A stretch of 64,000 nt of DNA from Nitrobacter vulgaris. GTDB lineage: Bacteria; Pseudomonadota; Alphaproteobacteria; Rhizobiales; Xanthobacteraceae. Both the position numbers and the translations under genes were made by a program. The stretch is from assembly GCF_031453995.1 (NCBI RefSeq), contig NZ_JAVDPZ010000006.1, positions 62,001 through 126,000 on the forward strand, in the 5' to 3' direction. The notes beneath the pieces were generated by a model. That model did no database searches and had not been told where the DNA came from. It was given only the letters and a program-made list of their open reading frames with translations. Below are positions 18,339-26,290 of this stretch, one piece after another (the first letter of the stretch is position 1; every line of letters starts with the position of its first letter).

Positions 18339-19004
18339 CTAGGCGGGCAGGACCTCGGGGCCGCCGAAGGCGGCGACGCGTCCGCGCTTCAGAATCACGA
18401 CTTGCGAAGCGAGCTGGCGCAATTCATCCGGATCGTGGGTGACGTAGACCATCGGCACGCCGGTTTCGTCGCGCAGCCGGATCAGGTAGGGCAGGATCTC
18501 CGCCTTGCGATCCTCATCCAGTGCTCCCATCGGTTCGTCCATCAGCAGGAGGCGGGGCCGTGTCAGCAGCGCCCGGCCGAGCGCCACTCGCTGGCGCTCG
18601 CCGCCGGAGAGCTGGCCGGGCCGGCGATCCAGCAAATGACCGATATTGAGCATTTCGTTCAGCCGGGCTTCTTGCGCGGTGTCGCGGGTGAGGTGGTTCA
18701 TCCGGCGCCCGTAGTCGAGGTTCCTGCGCACATCGAGATGCGGAAAAAGCCGCGCATCCTGGAAGACATAGCCGATGCGCCGGCGATGCACGGCGAGATG
18801 AAGCTGTTGGTCGGTATCGTCAAGCACGTCGCCGTCGACGGAGATCACGCCGCGATCCGGTGTCTGCAACCCCGCGATCATGTTGATCAGCGATGTCTTG
18901 CCTGAGCCTGATGCCCCGAAAAGGCCGGTGACGCGGCCTTCGCTCGCAAATGCGACATCGACCGAGAAACTGCCAAGCCGTTTCGACACCTCGACACCCA
19001 GCAT
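18339..19004 (-). CDS. modC: Molybdate ABC transporter ATP-binding protein, short form
   Basis: 221 aa. Walker A FGASGSGKTSL near 30, Q-loop YVFQDARLFPH near 82, signature LSGGERQRVALGRAL near 133, Walker B LLLMDEPMGALDE near 153 and H-loop VYVTHD near 187 identify ModC. It powers molybdate import with ModB. ModC of E. coli has about 350 aa including a C-terminal TOBE/Mop domain; here the protein stops right after the ATPase core, so that domain is absent. No in-frame remnant follows; the stop is 75 bases from the convergent antiporter gene. Two bases separate it from modB. Confidence 0.9.
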   Translation of the reverse strand: MLGVEVSKRLGSFSVDVAFASEGRVTGLFGASGSGKTSLINMIAGLQTPDRGVISVDGDVLDDTDQQLHLAVHRRRIGYVFQDARLFPHLDVRRNLDYGRRMNHLTRDTAQEARLNEMLNIGHLLDRRPGQLSGGERQRVALGRALLTRPRLLLMDEPMGALDEDRKAEILPYLIRLRDETGVPMVYVTHDPDELRQLASQVVILKRGRVAAFGGPEVLPA

Positions 19005-19006
19005 GA

Positions 19007-19702
19007 TCAGTTTCCGTGCAGCCGACGTGTCGCGCGCCGTGCGAACAGCTCAGAGGCGACCAGCGCCGCCATCGACAGGGCAATCGACACGACGACCAGC
19101 CGTAGCGCTGCCGTATCCCCATCCGGCGTCTGGATCAGCGAATAGATCGCCGCGGAAATGGTCTGGGTTTCACCGGGAATATTGGAGACGAATGTGATGG
19201 TCGCGCCGAATTCGCCGATCGCTTTCGCAAAGCCGAGCACCATGCCGGCCAGAATGCCCGGCAACGCCAGCGGCAGCGTCACGGTGGCGAAGACCTGCCA
19301 TGTCGAAGCCCCGAGTGTGCTCGCGGCCTGTTCCAGCCGCCGGTCGACAGCTTCGATCGACAGCCGGATCGGCCGTACCAGCAGCGGGAACGACATCACG
19401 CCGCAGGCAAGCGCTGCGCCGGTCCAACGAAATGCGAAAACGATCCCGAGGTGATCGGCAAGCCATTCGCCGACCAGCCCGCGTCTGCCGAAGGTCAGAA
19501 GCAGCAGATAGCCGGTCACGACAGGAGGCAGCACCAGTGGCAAATGAATGGCGGCGTCGATAATCGATTTGCCCCAGAACTCATACCGCGCCAGCGCCCA
19601 CGCCAATCCGATGCCGATCGGTGTCGCGAACAGCGTCGCGACTACCGAGACCTTGAGCGAAAGCAGGATCGCTATCCATTCGGTTGGCGAGATATCAAAC
19701 AT
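19007..19702 (-). CDS. modB: Molybdate ABC transporter permease
   Basis: 231 aa inner-membrane protein with about five helices. It has the EAA loop with GASTWQVFATVTLPLALPGILAG (about 129-151) and the ModB-like LPLVLPPVVTGYLLLLTFGRRG (about 54). ModB forms the channel of the molybdate importer with ModC, whose gene begins two bases downstream. Length is normal for the family. Confidence 0.93.
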   Translation of the reverse strand: MFDISPTEWIAILLSLKVSVVATLFATPIGIGLAWALARYEFWGKSIIDAAIHLPLVLPPVVTGYLLLLTFGRRGLVGEWLADHLGIVFAFRWTGAALACGVMSFPLLVRPIRLSIEAVDRRLEQAASTLGASTWQVFATVTLPLALPGILAGMVLGFAKAIGEFGATITFVSNIPGETQTISAAIYSLIQTPDGDTAALRLVVVSIALSMAALVASELFARRATRRLHGN

Positions 19703-19877
19703 GAGGTCTCGGTAATGTGTTTGTCATAACGAGGTCGAACTAAAATTGGTTTCCAATTTTGCTTTTGGCTCAAGGACGATGCCTGGAGCGCGATCAGCAA
19801 AGTGGATTCCGGTTTTGCATACGATCGCGCTTCAAAAAATATCAGTCTGACTGCGACGAAGCATTCCTCCACCCTAA

Positions 19878-19901
19878 CCCTCCCCCGCAAGCGGGGGAGG
19901 G
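19878..19901. repeat. GC-rich perfect palindrome
   Basis: CCCTCCCCCGC (19878-19888), two bases, then GCGGGGGAGGG (19891-19901): an 11-base perfect stem in the modA-modB gap. Palindromes of this CCCTCCCCCGC type are common intergenic repeats in Bradyrhizobium relatives. It could also attenuate transcription from modA into modBC. Confidence 0.65.
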
Positions 19902-19918
19902 AGGGCGATGGCGACATT

Positions 19919-19952
19919 ATTCAGTTTTAGGTTGTATTCAGTTTTAGGTTGT
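19919..19952. repeat. 17-base tandem duplication spanning the modA stop codon
   Basis: The 17-mer ATTCAGTTTTAGGTTGT occurs twice in direct tandem (19919-19935 and 19936-19952). The second copy contains the modA stop (TAA on the minus strand at 19944-19946). The first copy therefore recreates the last codons and stop just downstream, which looks like a recent slippage duplication. Confidence 0.85.
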
Positions 19953-20768
19953 CGGGCTGACCAGGAACGAGAAGCCGTATTTCTCGAAGATCGCCTTGGC
20001 TTCCGAACTGCGCAGGAAGGCAAGATAATCCGCTGCGTCCTTATGAGCGGTGGAGGTCGCCGCGACCGGATAGACGATCGGCGGATGCGAGTTCGTCGGG
20101 AATGTGGCGACGATCTTCACGCCGGGTTCGACCTTGGCGTCGGTTGAATAGACGATGCCGAGCACGGCTTCGTTTCGCGCCACTAGCGCCAGCGCTGCGC
20201 GAACGTTCTCCGCCATCGCCATTTTCGGTTCTACCGCGGCCCATGCGCCGAGTTTTTCCAGTGCCGCCTTGGCATATTTGCCGACGGGTACGGATTTGAC
20301 ATCGCCGGTCGTGATCTTGCCGTCGCCTGCGAGCTTGGCAAGATCAAAGCCCTGGTCGATGGTGACTTTGTCGATCTTCGAATCCTTCGGCGCGATCAGC
20401 ACGATGCTGTTGCCGAGCAGGTCGACGCGTGTCGGCTCGTTGATGGACTTCTTGTCCTTCACGTAGTCCATCCACGTTGTATCGGCTGACATGAAAACAT
20501 CGGCCGGCGCACCCTGTTCGATCTGCTTGGCAAGCGCCGAACTCGCCGCATAGCTCGCAACGATCTTTACGCCGGACTTTGCGGTGTAGGCATTGTCGAC
20601 CTCGTCAAGCGCGTTCTTCATCGAGGCGGCTGCGAACACGGTCAGCGTCTTGTCCTGTGCGGCGGCGGGCGCCATGGCCGAGGGTTTGGCATCCTTGGCA
20701 GTGGCCGGCACGGCGAGGAGGGCACCGACCAGCAATGCCGAGAACAATGAATGGGTGAATATCTTCAT
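19944..20768 (-). CDS. modA: Molybdate-binding periplasmic protein
   Basis: 274 aa from ATG 20768, which has GGAG seven bases upstream; a longer frame to 20816 lacks such a site. Signal peptide SALLVGALLAVPATA, cleavage near 22. The mature protein begins with a linker, then LTVFAAASMKNALDEV, SYAASSALAKQIEQGAPADVFMSAD and LVARNEAVLGIVYSTDA, the ModA pattern of oxyanion-binding serines and alanines. It delivers molybdate to ModBC. It is separated from modB by 241 bases holding a strong palindrome, longer than usual within a mod operon. Confidence 0.94.
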   Translation of the reverse strand: MKIFTHSLFSALLVGALLAVPATAKDAKPSAMAPAAAQDKTLTVFAAASMKNALDEVDNAYTAKSGVKIVASYAASSALAKQIEQGAPADVFMSADTTWMDYVKDKKSINEPTRVDLLGNSIVLIAPKDSKIDKVTIDQGFDLAKLAGDGKITTGDVKSVPVGKYAKAALEKLGAWAAVEPKMAMAENVRAALALVARNEAVLGIVYSTDAKVEPGVKIVATFPTNSHPPIVYPVAATSTAHKDAADYLAFLRSSEAKAIFEKYGFSFLVSPTT

Positions 20769-21089
20769 AAGGCGCTCCAAATCGGTCCGACGCGAGTGAC
20801 CGCGCAGACGATGCAAGGGATTGACATGACGATCAGTGGAAGCGCCGTTCCATGGTTTCCAGGAGGCTTACGGCCAGCCGGAAAGATCGCTTTGACGACA
20901 GTATCAGCCGCACGATGCGTACGTAAAGAGCGGTGGCCACTGGTTTTTTTTGAAAGGCGAGGTGGCTGTAGACTCTGGCTGAGCCGCTAACCTTTAGCGT
21001 TTCCAGGCACAAGAAGGCGAGCCGACTCTTTTCCGCCAACGGTCCGTGGGCGGTCATGAATTCCCCGGACCCATCCTTCGTGGCGACTG
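20769..21089. other. Intergenic region between mepA and modA
   Basis: 321 bases, both flanking genes on the minus strand. It should hold the modA promoter. I see a palindrome CGCTAA-CCT-TTAGCG at 20985-20999, about 220 bases upstream of the modA start, which might be an operator. I cannot match the usual ModE box or a molybdenum-cofactor riboswitch. A 136-codon frame on the minus strand (20833-21243) overlaps the mepA end and is not supported. Confidence 0.45.
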
Positions 21090-22052
21090 TTAGTGGCTGG
21101 CATCCGGCGCAGCGAGAACCTGACGGCAGTTCGCGGGTAGTTGTGACAACGTGATCGGGGGTTTTGGCTTCGGCGGCACCTTCGGCGGTTTCGGGTGCAG
21201 CACGGCGTCGCTGAACCAATAGGCCAGATCGTGCGCGCCGCATCCGTCTGTCGGCTCAGGCGGAGTTTGGGATTCGCACTGAGGGTTGCCCGGCGGACAC
21301 TTGATGCGAATATGGAAGTGATAGTCGTGGCCGTACATGGGGCGAACCTTCGAGAGCCAACTGCGGTCGCCTTTGGCCTCGCGGCACAGCGCCTTTTTGA
21401 TCGCGGCATTGACGAAAATGCGCTCGACCGCCGGCTCCCTGGCAGCGGCACGGATGACGCTGAGGTGACTCGGCGTCCAGGCGTGGGGATCGATATCCAG
21501 GCGGTCGTGGCGCACCATCATGACCGCGGACATCTCCTCGCGCTCGTTGCGCGACAAAAGCCGGTCCGGCATTGGCGTGAGCCAGACGTCGGCATCGAGT
21601 CCGATTTGGTGGCTGGCATGACCGGATAGCATCGGACCGCCGCGCGGTTGGGCCATGTCGCCGACCAGAAGCCCCGGCCAGCCGGCGTCTTTGCGCGCCT
21701 TCCCCGATAGTCGTTCAAGCAACGCCACCATAGCCGGATGCGCCCAGTTGCGGTTGCGCGACAGTCGCATCACCTGCCAGGTCGGCCCGGTGATCGGCAG
21801 CGCCTCGGCCCCGGCCATGCAGCCCCGCGCATAATAGCCGATGACGTAAGGCGCGCCGGCAGCCGGAAGCGTCTTGCGGCCGAACAGTTGTTTGGCGGCC
21901 AATGCGGGGTCTTCGGGATTGGCCAGTGGCGGCAGCGGTTTCGGGTGCAGCGTGCCTTTGTCTTGCGCGATCGCTCTGGACACCAGCGCGCCACCGCCGG
22001 AGGCGGCGAACGTGGACAGTAGAAACAGGAATAGAATCGCGCGGCCATTCAT
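21090..22052 (-). CDS. mepA: Penicillin-insensitive murein endopeptidase
   Basis: 320 aa from ATG 22052. Signal peptide FLFLLSTFAASGGGALVSRAIA, then the MepA (peptidase M74) catalytic domain. It has SGHASHQIGLDADVWL (zinc His and Asp about 125-133), RIFVNAAIKKALC and YGHDYHFHIRIKCPPG (zinc HxH near 240). Disulfide-type cysteines are present. It cleaves D-Ala-meso-DAP cross-links in periplasmic peptidoglycan. A longer frame reaches 22148, but its extra residues come from repeat DNA. Confidence 0.93.
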   Translation of the reverse strand: MNGRAILFLFLLSTFAASGGGALVSRAIAQDKGTLHPKPLPPLANPEDPALAAKQLFGRKTLPAAGAPYVIGYYARGCMAGAEALPITGPTWQVMRLSRNRNWAHPAMVALLERLSGKARKDAGWPGLLVGDMAQPRGGPMLSGHASHQIGLDADVWLTPMPDRLLSRNEREEMSAVMMVRHDRLDIDPHAWTPSHLSVIRAAAREPAVERIFVNAAIKKALCREAKGDRSWLSKVRPMYGHDYHFHIRIKCPPGNPQCESQTPPEPTDGCGAHDLAYWFSDAVLHPKPPKVPPKPKPPITLSQLPANCRQVLAAPDASH

Positions 22053-22063
22053 GAGAGGCGATT

Positions 22064-22120
22064 CTATAGCGCTTTCGAGCGATGTGGATACCCCGTTCGT
22101 GTATCGAAAACGCGTCGAAC
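22064..22120. repeat. Partial intergenic repeat, family A (copy 2)
   Basis: CTATAGCGCTTTCGAGCGATGTGGATA followed by CGAAAACGCG matches one half of the family A element in reverse orientation; the second hairpin is missing. Directly upstream of mepA. Confidence 0.55.
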
Positions 22121-22255
22121 GCTGCCGAACGGCTTTGGTTGAATCCACCGGACTTCAGCTCCGCGACCGCCAAGATTCAGGTCAGTCATAGCCCCGCGCC
22201 GTAGGTGCCCCGGTTGCCATCACGGGCTGTCGATCCGGGCTCGTGGCAACGGCCG

Positions 22256-22594
22256 TTATCGCTTGCCAGCGGCTTTCCTGGCCGGAGAGCGCTTTGCGGC
22301 ATTGCGCTTGCGGGTCGCCGCGGCCTTTTTCGCCGAGCGCGACCGATCGGCTGCGGAACGGGTGGCCGAAGCCTTGCCGCCGCGTTTGCCACCGCGCTTC
22401 GATGAGACGTTCGTGGTCTTGCGGCCGCGGCCCGAGCCGCTCTTCTTGCCGCCGCCGCTCTCCTTGTTGACGGTCGCCCACGCCCGGCGCTCGGCTTCCT
22501 CTTTCTTCACCCCGCGCTTCTCGTAGCCTTCCTCGATATGCTCGGCCTTGCGCTTCTGTTTGCCTGTATAGGCTGACTTGTCGCCGCGCGGCAT
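22256..22594 (-). CDS. Small basic protein, usually annotated plasmid stabilization protein
   Basis: 112 aa. The N-terminus MPRGDKSAYTGKQKRKAEHIEEGY, with EERRAWATVNKESGGGKKSG-like continuation to about 55, matches a small conserved family in rhizobia and other proteobacteria often labelled plasmid stabilization protein. No experimental basis for that label is known to me. The last 60 residues are a Lys/Arg/Ala/Ser-rich tail resembling histone H1, so DNA or RNA binding is likely. Chromosomal context (between mepA and lepA) gives no plasmid function. The RBS GGGAGAGG is just upstream of the ATG. Confidence 0.75.
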   Translation of the reverse strand: MPRGDKSAYTGKQKRKAEHIEEGYEKRGVKKEEAERRAWATVNKESGGGKKSGSGRGRKTTNVSSKRGGKRGGKASATRSAADRSRSAKKAAATRKRNAAKRSPARKAAGKR

Positions 22595-22675
22595 GACGCC
22601 TCTCCCGGTTGCGTTTCGGTGGAATCGAAACGTCCGGCGGTTGCGAGGGTTCCTGGCAGTCGCGCTGCGGCCGTC

Positions 22676-22779
22676 AGAGCCTTCCGCTTCTGATGAAATC
22701 AGAAGCGGAGCTCTCAGATTCTAATCTGACGCGTTTTCTTCACGCGAACCGGTATCCACTTCGCTCGAAAACGCTATAG
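22676..22779. repeat. Intergenic palindromic repeat, family A (copy 3, complete)
   Basis: Begins AGAGCC, then hairpin CCGCTTCTGAT / ATCAGAAGCGG, then GACGCGTTTTC ... TCGCTCGAAAACGCTATAG. Nearly identical to the copy at 42201-42306. It lies between the small basic gene and the 3' end of lepA. Confidence 0.85.
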
Positions 22780-22799
22780 CCCCACCATCTTTTGGGGCT
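22778..22799 (-). terminator. lepA: Possible lepA terminator hairpin
   Basis: AGCCCC / GGGGCT stem with a 10-base loop starts 11 bases after the lepA stop on the minus strand. It abuts the family A repeat and has no T-run, so termination strength is uncertain. Confidence 0.4.
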
Positions 22800-22810
22800 G
22801 ATGTGAAGCA

Positions 22811-24643
22811 TCAGCTATCGACCTTCAGTGCGGCGATGAAGGCTTCCTGCGGAATATCGACCTTGCCGAACTGCCGCATCTTCTTCTTGCCTTCCTTCTG
22901 CTTCTCGAGAAGTTTTCTCTTACGGCTGACATCGCCGCCGTAGCATTTCGCGGTGACGTCCTTACGCAATGCACGCACCGTCTCGCGCGCGATCACCTTG
23001 CCTCCGATTGCCGCCTGGATCGGTATCTGGAACATGTGCGGCGGGATCAGCTCTTTCATCTTCTCGACCATGGCGCGGCCGCGGCCTTCGGCGCGGGTAC
23101 GATGCACCAGCATGGACAGCGCATCGACCGGCTCGGCGTTGACGAGAATCTGCATCTTCACGAGATCGGCTGGCTTGTAGTCGGTGAGGTGATAATCGAA
23201 CGAGGCGTAGCCCTTGGAGACGGACTTGAGCCGGTCGTAAAAGTCGAACACGACTTCGTTGAGCGGCAGATCGTATTTCACCATCGCGCGCGCGCCGACA
23301 TAGGTGAGTTCCTTCTGCACGCCACGGCGATCCTGGCAAAGCTTCAGCACGCTGCCGAGATACTCGTCGGGCGTGAGGATGGTGGCTTCGATCCACGGCT
23401 CCTCGATCTCGGCGATCTTCACCACGTCCGGCATGTCGATCGGATTGTGGATCTCGATCTCGCCGCCGTCGGTCAGTTTCATCTTGTAGATGACGCTCGG
23501 CGCGGTGGCGATCAGGTTGAGATCGAACTCCCGGGAGAGCCGTTCCTGGATGATCTCAAGATGCAACAGGCCGAGGAAGCCGCAGCGAAAGCCGAAGCCG
23601 AGCGCGGCGGAGGTTTCCATTTCAAACGAGAAGCTGGCGTCGTTGAGACGCAGCTTGCCCATCGCGGCACGCAGCGTCTCGAAATCGTCGGCGTCCACCG
23701 GGAACAGGCCGCAGAATACCACGGGAATCGCCGGCTTGAAGCCGGGCAGCATCTCCGCCACCGGTCGACGGTCGTCGGTGATGGTGTCGCCGACGCGGGT
23801 GTCTGCGACTTCCTTGATGGCGGCTGTGATAAAGCCGATCTCGCCGGGGCCGAGTTCGTCGACCTGTTGCATTTTCGGCGTGAAGAAGCCCACGCGCTCG
23901 ACATCGTAAGCCGCGTTAGTGCCCATCATGCGGATGCGGCTGCCCTTCTTGAGCACGCCGTCCATGATGCGGACCAGCACGACGACGCCGAGATAGACGT
24001 CGTACCAGCTATCGACCAGGAGCGCCTTCAGCGTGGCGTCGCGGTCGCCTTTCGGCGGCGGCAGCCGGGTGACGATGGCCTCCAGGACATCGGGCACGCC
24101 AAGGCCGGTTTTGGCCGAGATCATCACCGCGTCCGAGGCGTCGATTCCAATCACGTCCTCGATCTGTTGCTTCACCTTGTCCGGCTCGGCCGCAGGCAGA
24201 TCAACCTTGTTGAGGACGGGCACGATCTCGTGGTTGTTGTCGAGCGCCTGATAGACGTTGGCGAGCGTTTGCGCCTCCACACCCTGGCTCGCATCCACCA
24301 CCAGTAGCGAACCTTCACAAGCAGCGAGTGAACGCGAAACCTCGTAAGCGAAGTCGACGTGTCCGGGCGTATCCATCAGGTTGAAGACATAATCCTTGCC
24401 GTCTTTGGCGCGGTATTTCAGGCGCACCGTTTGCGCCTTGATGGTAATGCCGCGCTCGCGTTCGATGTCCATCGAATCGAGCACCTGCTCCTTGCCCGCC
24501 ATCTCTCGATCGGTCAGGCCGCCGGTTATCTGGATCAGGCGGTCAGCCAGCGTCGACTTGCCATGATCGATATGGGCGACGATGGAAAAGTTGCGGATGT
24601 TTGCAGTGGGGGGCGTGCCCTGCTTTTGAAGCTCGTCAGACAT
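22811..24643 (-). CDS. lepA: Elongation factor 4 (LepA)
   Basis: 610 aa ribosome-associated GTPase that aids translation under ionic or other stress. G1 AHIDHGKSTLADRL near 22, G3 DTPGHVDF near 95, G4 NKVDLPAA near 149; the LepA-specific C-terminal domain ends the protein (GGDVSRKRKLLEKQKEGKKKMR). I chose ATG 24643 because the homologous region starts there and GAGGTT precedes it; upstream in-frame sequence (to 24784) is repeat DNA. A family A repeat lies in its leader at 24657-24751. Confidence 0.97.
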   Translation of the reverse strand: MSDELQKQGTPPTANIRNFSIVAHIDHGKSTLADRLIQITGGLTDREMAGKEQVLDSMDIERERGITIKAQTVRLKYRAKDGKDYVFNLMDTPGHVDFAYEVSRSLAACEGSLLVVDASQGVEAQTLANVYQALDNNHEIVPVLNKVDLPAAEPDKVKQQIEDVIGIDASDAVMISAKTGLGVPDVLEAIVTRLPPPKGDRDATLKALLVDSWYDVYLGVVVLVRIMDGVLKKGSRIRMMGTNAAYDVERVGFFTPKMQQVDELGPGEIGFITAAIKEVADTRVGDTITDDRRPVAEMLPGFKPAIPVVFCGLFPVDADDFETLRAAMGKLRLNDASFSFEMETSAALGFGFRCGFLGLLHLEIIQERLSREFDLNLIATAPSVIYKMKLTDGGEIEIHNPIDMPDVVKIAEIEEPWIEATILTPDEYLGSVLKLCQDRRGVQKELTYVGARAMVKYDLPLNEVVFDFYDRLKSVSKGYASFDYHLTDYKPADLVKMQILVNAEPVDALSMLVHRTRAEGRGRAMVEKMKELIPPHMFQIPIQAAIGGKVIARETVRALRKDVTAKCYGGDVSRKRKLLEKQKEGKKKMRQFGKVDIPQEAFIAALKVDS

Positions 24644-24656
24644 TACGGCAACCTCT

Positions 24657-24751
24657 AGAGCCTTTCCGGTTCTGATGGAATCAGAAGCGGGGCTCCTTGA
24701 TTGTGATTTGATGCGTTTTCGAACCGCCGCAAACTTCGCTCGAAAAACGCT
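24657..24751. repeat. Intergenic palindromic repeat, family A (copy 4)
   Basis: AGAGCC, imperfect hairpin (CGGTTCTGAT / ATCAGAAGCGG), then GATGCGTTTTCG, a deleted middle, and TTCGCTCGAAAAACGCT. Diverged and about 10 bases shorter than the complete copies. It ends 13 bases before the lepA start codon, so it will be in the lepA mRNA leader or promoter. Confidence 0.8.
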
Positions 24752-24893
24752 GCAATTGCTGCAGGAACTGCAAACCGGCGGCACTGGTCGTCATGGGGCG
24801 CGGGATAGCACCCGCCCGAACGGCGGGCAAGCAAGCGTCAACCTCGGGAAACGCTTTCTGACGACTGTTTTAGGGGCAAGAGCGAGAAGACGA

Positions 24894-25235
24894 TCACTCG
24901 TCCTCGTTGAACTTATTGCCGACGAGCTCTGTGATCGCGTCGACCGCCGCTTTCGCCTCCGGACCAGTTGCCGAAACGATGATCGTCGTTCCGATTCCCG
25001 CGGACAGCATCATCAATCCCATGATCGAATTGCCTCCGACCGTCTCGCCATTGCGCGTTACGCTAATGTCGGCGTCGAAGCGTTCGACCAGATGTACGAA
25101 TTTCGCGGACGCCCTCGCATGAAGGCCGCGCTTGTTGATGATCGAAATTTCGCAGGAGACCGTTCCGGCAGGAGATGCCTCGCTCACCGTCGGTGGGGGA
25201 CCCGAGGAGGCTGCGTCGTCAGGCTGTCCGGTCAT
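24894..25235 (-). CDS. HPr family phosphocarrier protein
   Basis: 113 aa. It carries phosphate from EI-Ntr (PtsP) to EIIA proteins in the nitrogen-type phosphotransfer system. The active-site motif is GLHARASAKFV with His39. The regulatory site region NSIMGLMMLSAG (Ser near 70) is what HPr kinase would phosphorylate. A 25-residue N-terminal extension precedes the domain. The start overlaps the EIIA stop by four bases (ATGA), so it is translationally coupled. Last gene of the chvI-chvG-hprK-EIIA-HPr run. Confidence 0.93.
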   Translation of the reverse strand: MTGQPDDAASSGPPPTVSEASPAGTVSCEISIINKRGLHARASAKFVHLVERFDADISVTRNGETVGGNSIMGLMMLSAGIGTTIIVSATGPEAKAAVDAITELVGNKFNEDE

Positions 25236-25633
25236 TTCCCGGCGAGTACCCGGCTGGCGATCGTCACGTATTTGCGTCCGGCTTCCTGCGCCGCCGCGAT
25301 GGCTTCCGGCAGCGGGAGATCGTTGCGCACCTTGGCAAGTTTGACGAGCATGGGAAGGTTGATGCCTGCGAGCACCTCGACCTTGGGCCGGCTCATGCAA
25401 GAGATCGCGAGGTTTGAAGGCGTACCGCCGAACATGTCGGTGAGAATGGCAACCCCGTTGCCGCTGTCGACGCGATTGACGGCTTCGATGATATCGCCCC
25501 GGCACAGATCGGCATCGTCCTCGGCGCCGATGGTGATGGCTTCGATTTGCTTTTGCGGGCCCATCACATGTTCGAGTGCCGCCTTGAACTCATCGGCAAG
25601 GCGCCCGTGGGTCACAAGTACCAGACCAATCAT
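25232..25633 (-). CDS. PTS EIIA component, mannose type
   Basis: 133 aa cytosolic EIIA-Man domain. MIGLVLVTHGRLADEF holds the phosphorylated His9, and TDMFGGTPSNLA (about 66-77) is the second family motif. No EIIB, EIIC or EIID partner is nearby, so it serves regulation rather than sugar uptake, as in other Alphaproteobacteria. The ATG at 25633 has GAGG upstream; the longer frame to 25702 is not family-like. Overlaps the HPr gene by four bases. Confidence 0.93.
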   Translation of the reverse strand: MIGLVLVTHGRLADEFKAALEHVMGPQKQIEAITIGAEDDADLCRGDIIEAVNRVDSGNGVAILTDMFGGTPSNLAISCMSRPKVEVLAGINLPMLVKLAKVRNDLPLPEAIAAAQEAGRKYVTIASRVLAGK

Positions 25634-25762
25634 TGAAAACTCCTCGCGGGTGCTTTTGGTGCACCGCACGAACAGGCCACTTTGACCATCCAGAGCTCTC
25701 ACGCAAGGGGGAGTGCTAGGTTTTTCCCTGAAAAGCGGGTCCGCTCTGAAAGCCGGGATGGT

Positions 25763-26290
25763 TTACTCCATGGCTGTAGTAGGACTTATATGGTTACCGG
25801 ATTCCCCCGGACAATCGGTGGTGGAGCGAGTGTCGCTGCAACCCGGAATAGTCGTCAGCGCAGCGATGGCTATCGGAAGTGGCGAAAAAGTAGCTGCAAC
25901 CGGAATTCGGGCCAGATCGACCCCTAATATGGTGGTTCGCAGCGCTTTTGGCGGCGGCAAGCGCTCCGCGTCGGGCGCCTCGAGATCGATCACGAGGCCG
26001 ACCTGCGCCTCCGCGATGAAAGCGCACCGGCGAATCCCGAACCCACGGATTTCTATCATTCCCTCAAGCTCAGGCGCGGGCCTGACGAGCAGCCCATCAT
26101 GAAGCGGCGTCACGAAGAGGCGGTCATCGCCGACCAGCGTCGTTACGGGGAGCTGGCGGCTGCGGCCGGCGAGGATGAGGTCGAAGGCGAGACGAGACTT
26201 GCCGGCGCCGGAGGGGCCGCGGATCAGAACGGCGCGATCTCCTACCAGAACCGCGGAGCCATGGATCGTCGGTCCGGACGACGCGATCAT
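25763..26290 (-). CDS. hprK: HPr kinase/phosphorylase, short alphaproteobacterial form
   Basis: 175 aa. Only the catalytic domain is present: P-loop IRGPSGAGKSRLAFDLI near 24-40, VGDDRLFV near 54 and EIRGFGIRR near 80 (catalytic loop region). Firmicute HprK has about 310 aa with an extra N-terminal domain. It phosphorylates the regulatory Ser of HPr using ATP or reverses this. Its start overlaps the chvG stop by four bases. The tail after about residue 140 is variable and looks poorly conserved. Confidence 0.9.
   Translation of the reverse strand: MIASSGPTIHGSAVLVGDRAVLIRGPSGAGKSRLAFDLILAGRSRQLPVTTLVGDDRLFVTPLHDGLLVRPAPELEGMIEIRGFGIRRCAFIAEAQVGLVIDLEAPDAERLPPPKALRTTILGVDLARIPVAATFSPLPIAIAALTTIPGCSDTRSTTDCPGESGNHISPTTAME

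Noticed and set aside
20985..20999. CGCTAA-CCT-TTAGCG palindrome as a molybdate (ModE) box
   Set aside because: It does not match the ModE consensus and lies about 220 bases from modA; recorded only as a possible operator.
20833..21243. 136-codon minus-strand frame between mepA and modA
   Set aside because: More than a third overlaps the end of mepA in another frame; the rest lacks a ribosome site and recognisable sequence.
22256..22594. Plasmid addiction or toxin-antitoxin module
   Set aside because: Despite the common database label there is no partner gene, no toxin fold and no plasmid context.
22778..22799. Candidate strong Rho-independent terminator of lepA
   Set aside because: Kept only as a weak feature: no T-tract and it borders a repeat, so termination is not established.
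23036..24307. 423-codon open frame antisense to lepA
   Set aside because: High-GC DNA leaves long shadow frames opposite real genes; the product resembles no family and lepA is certain.
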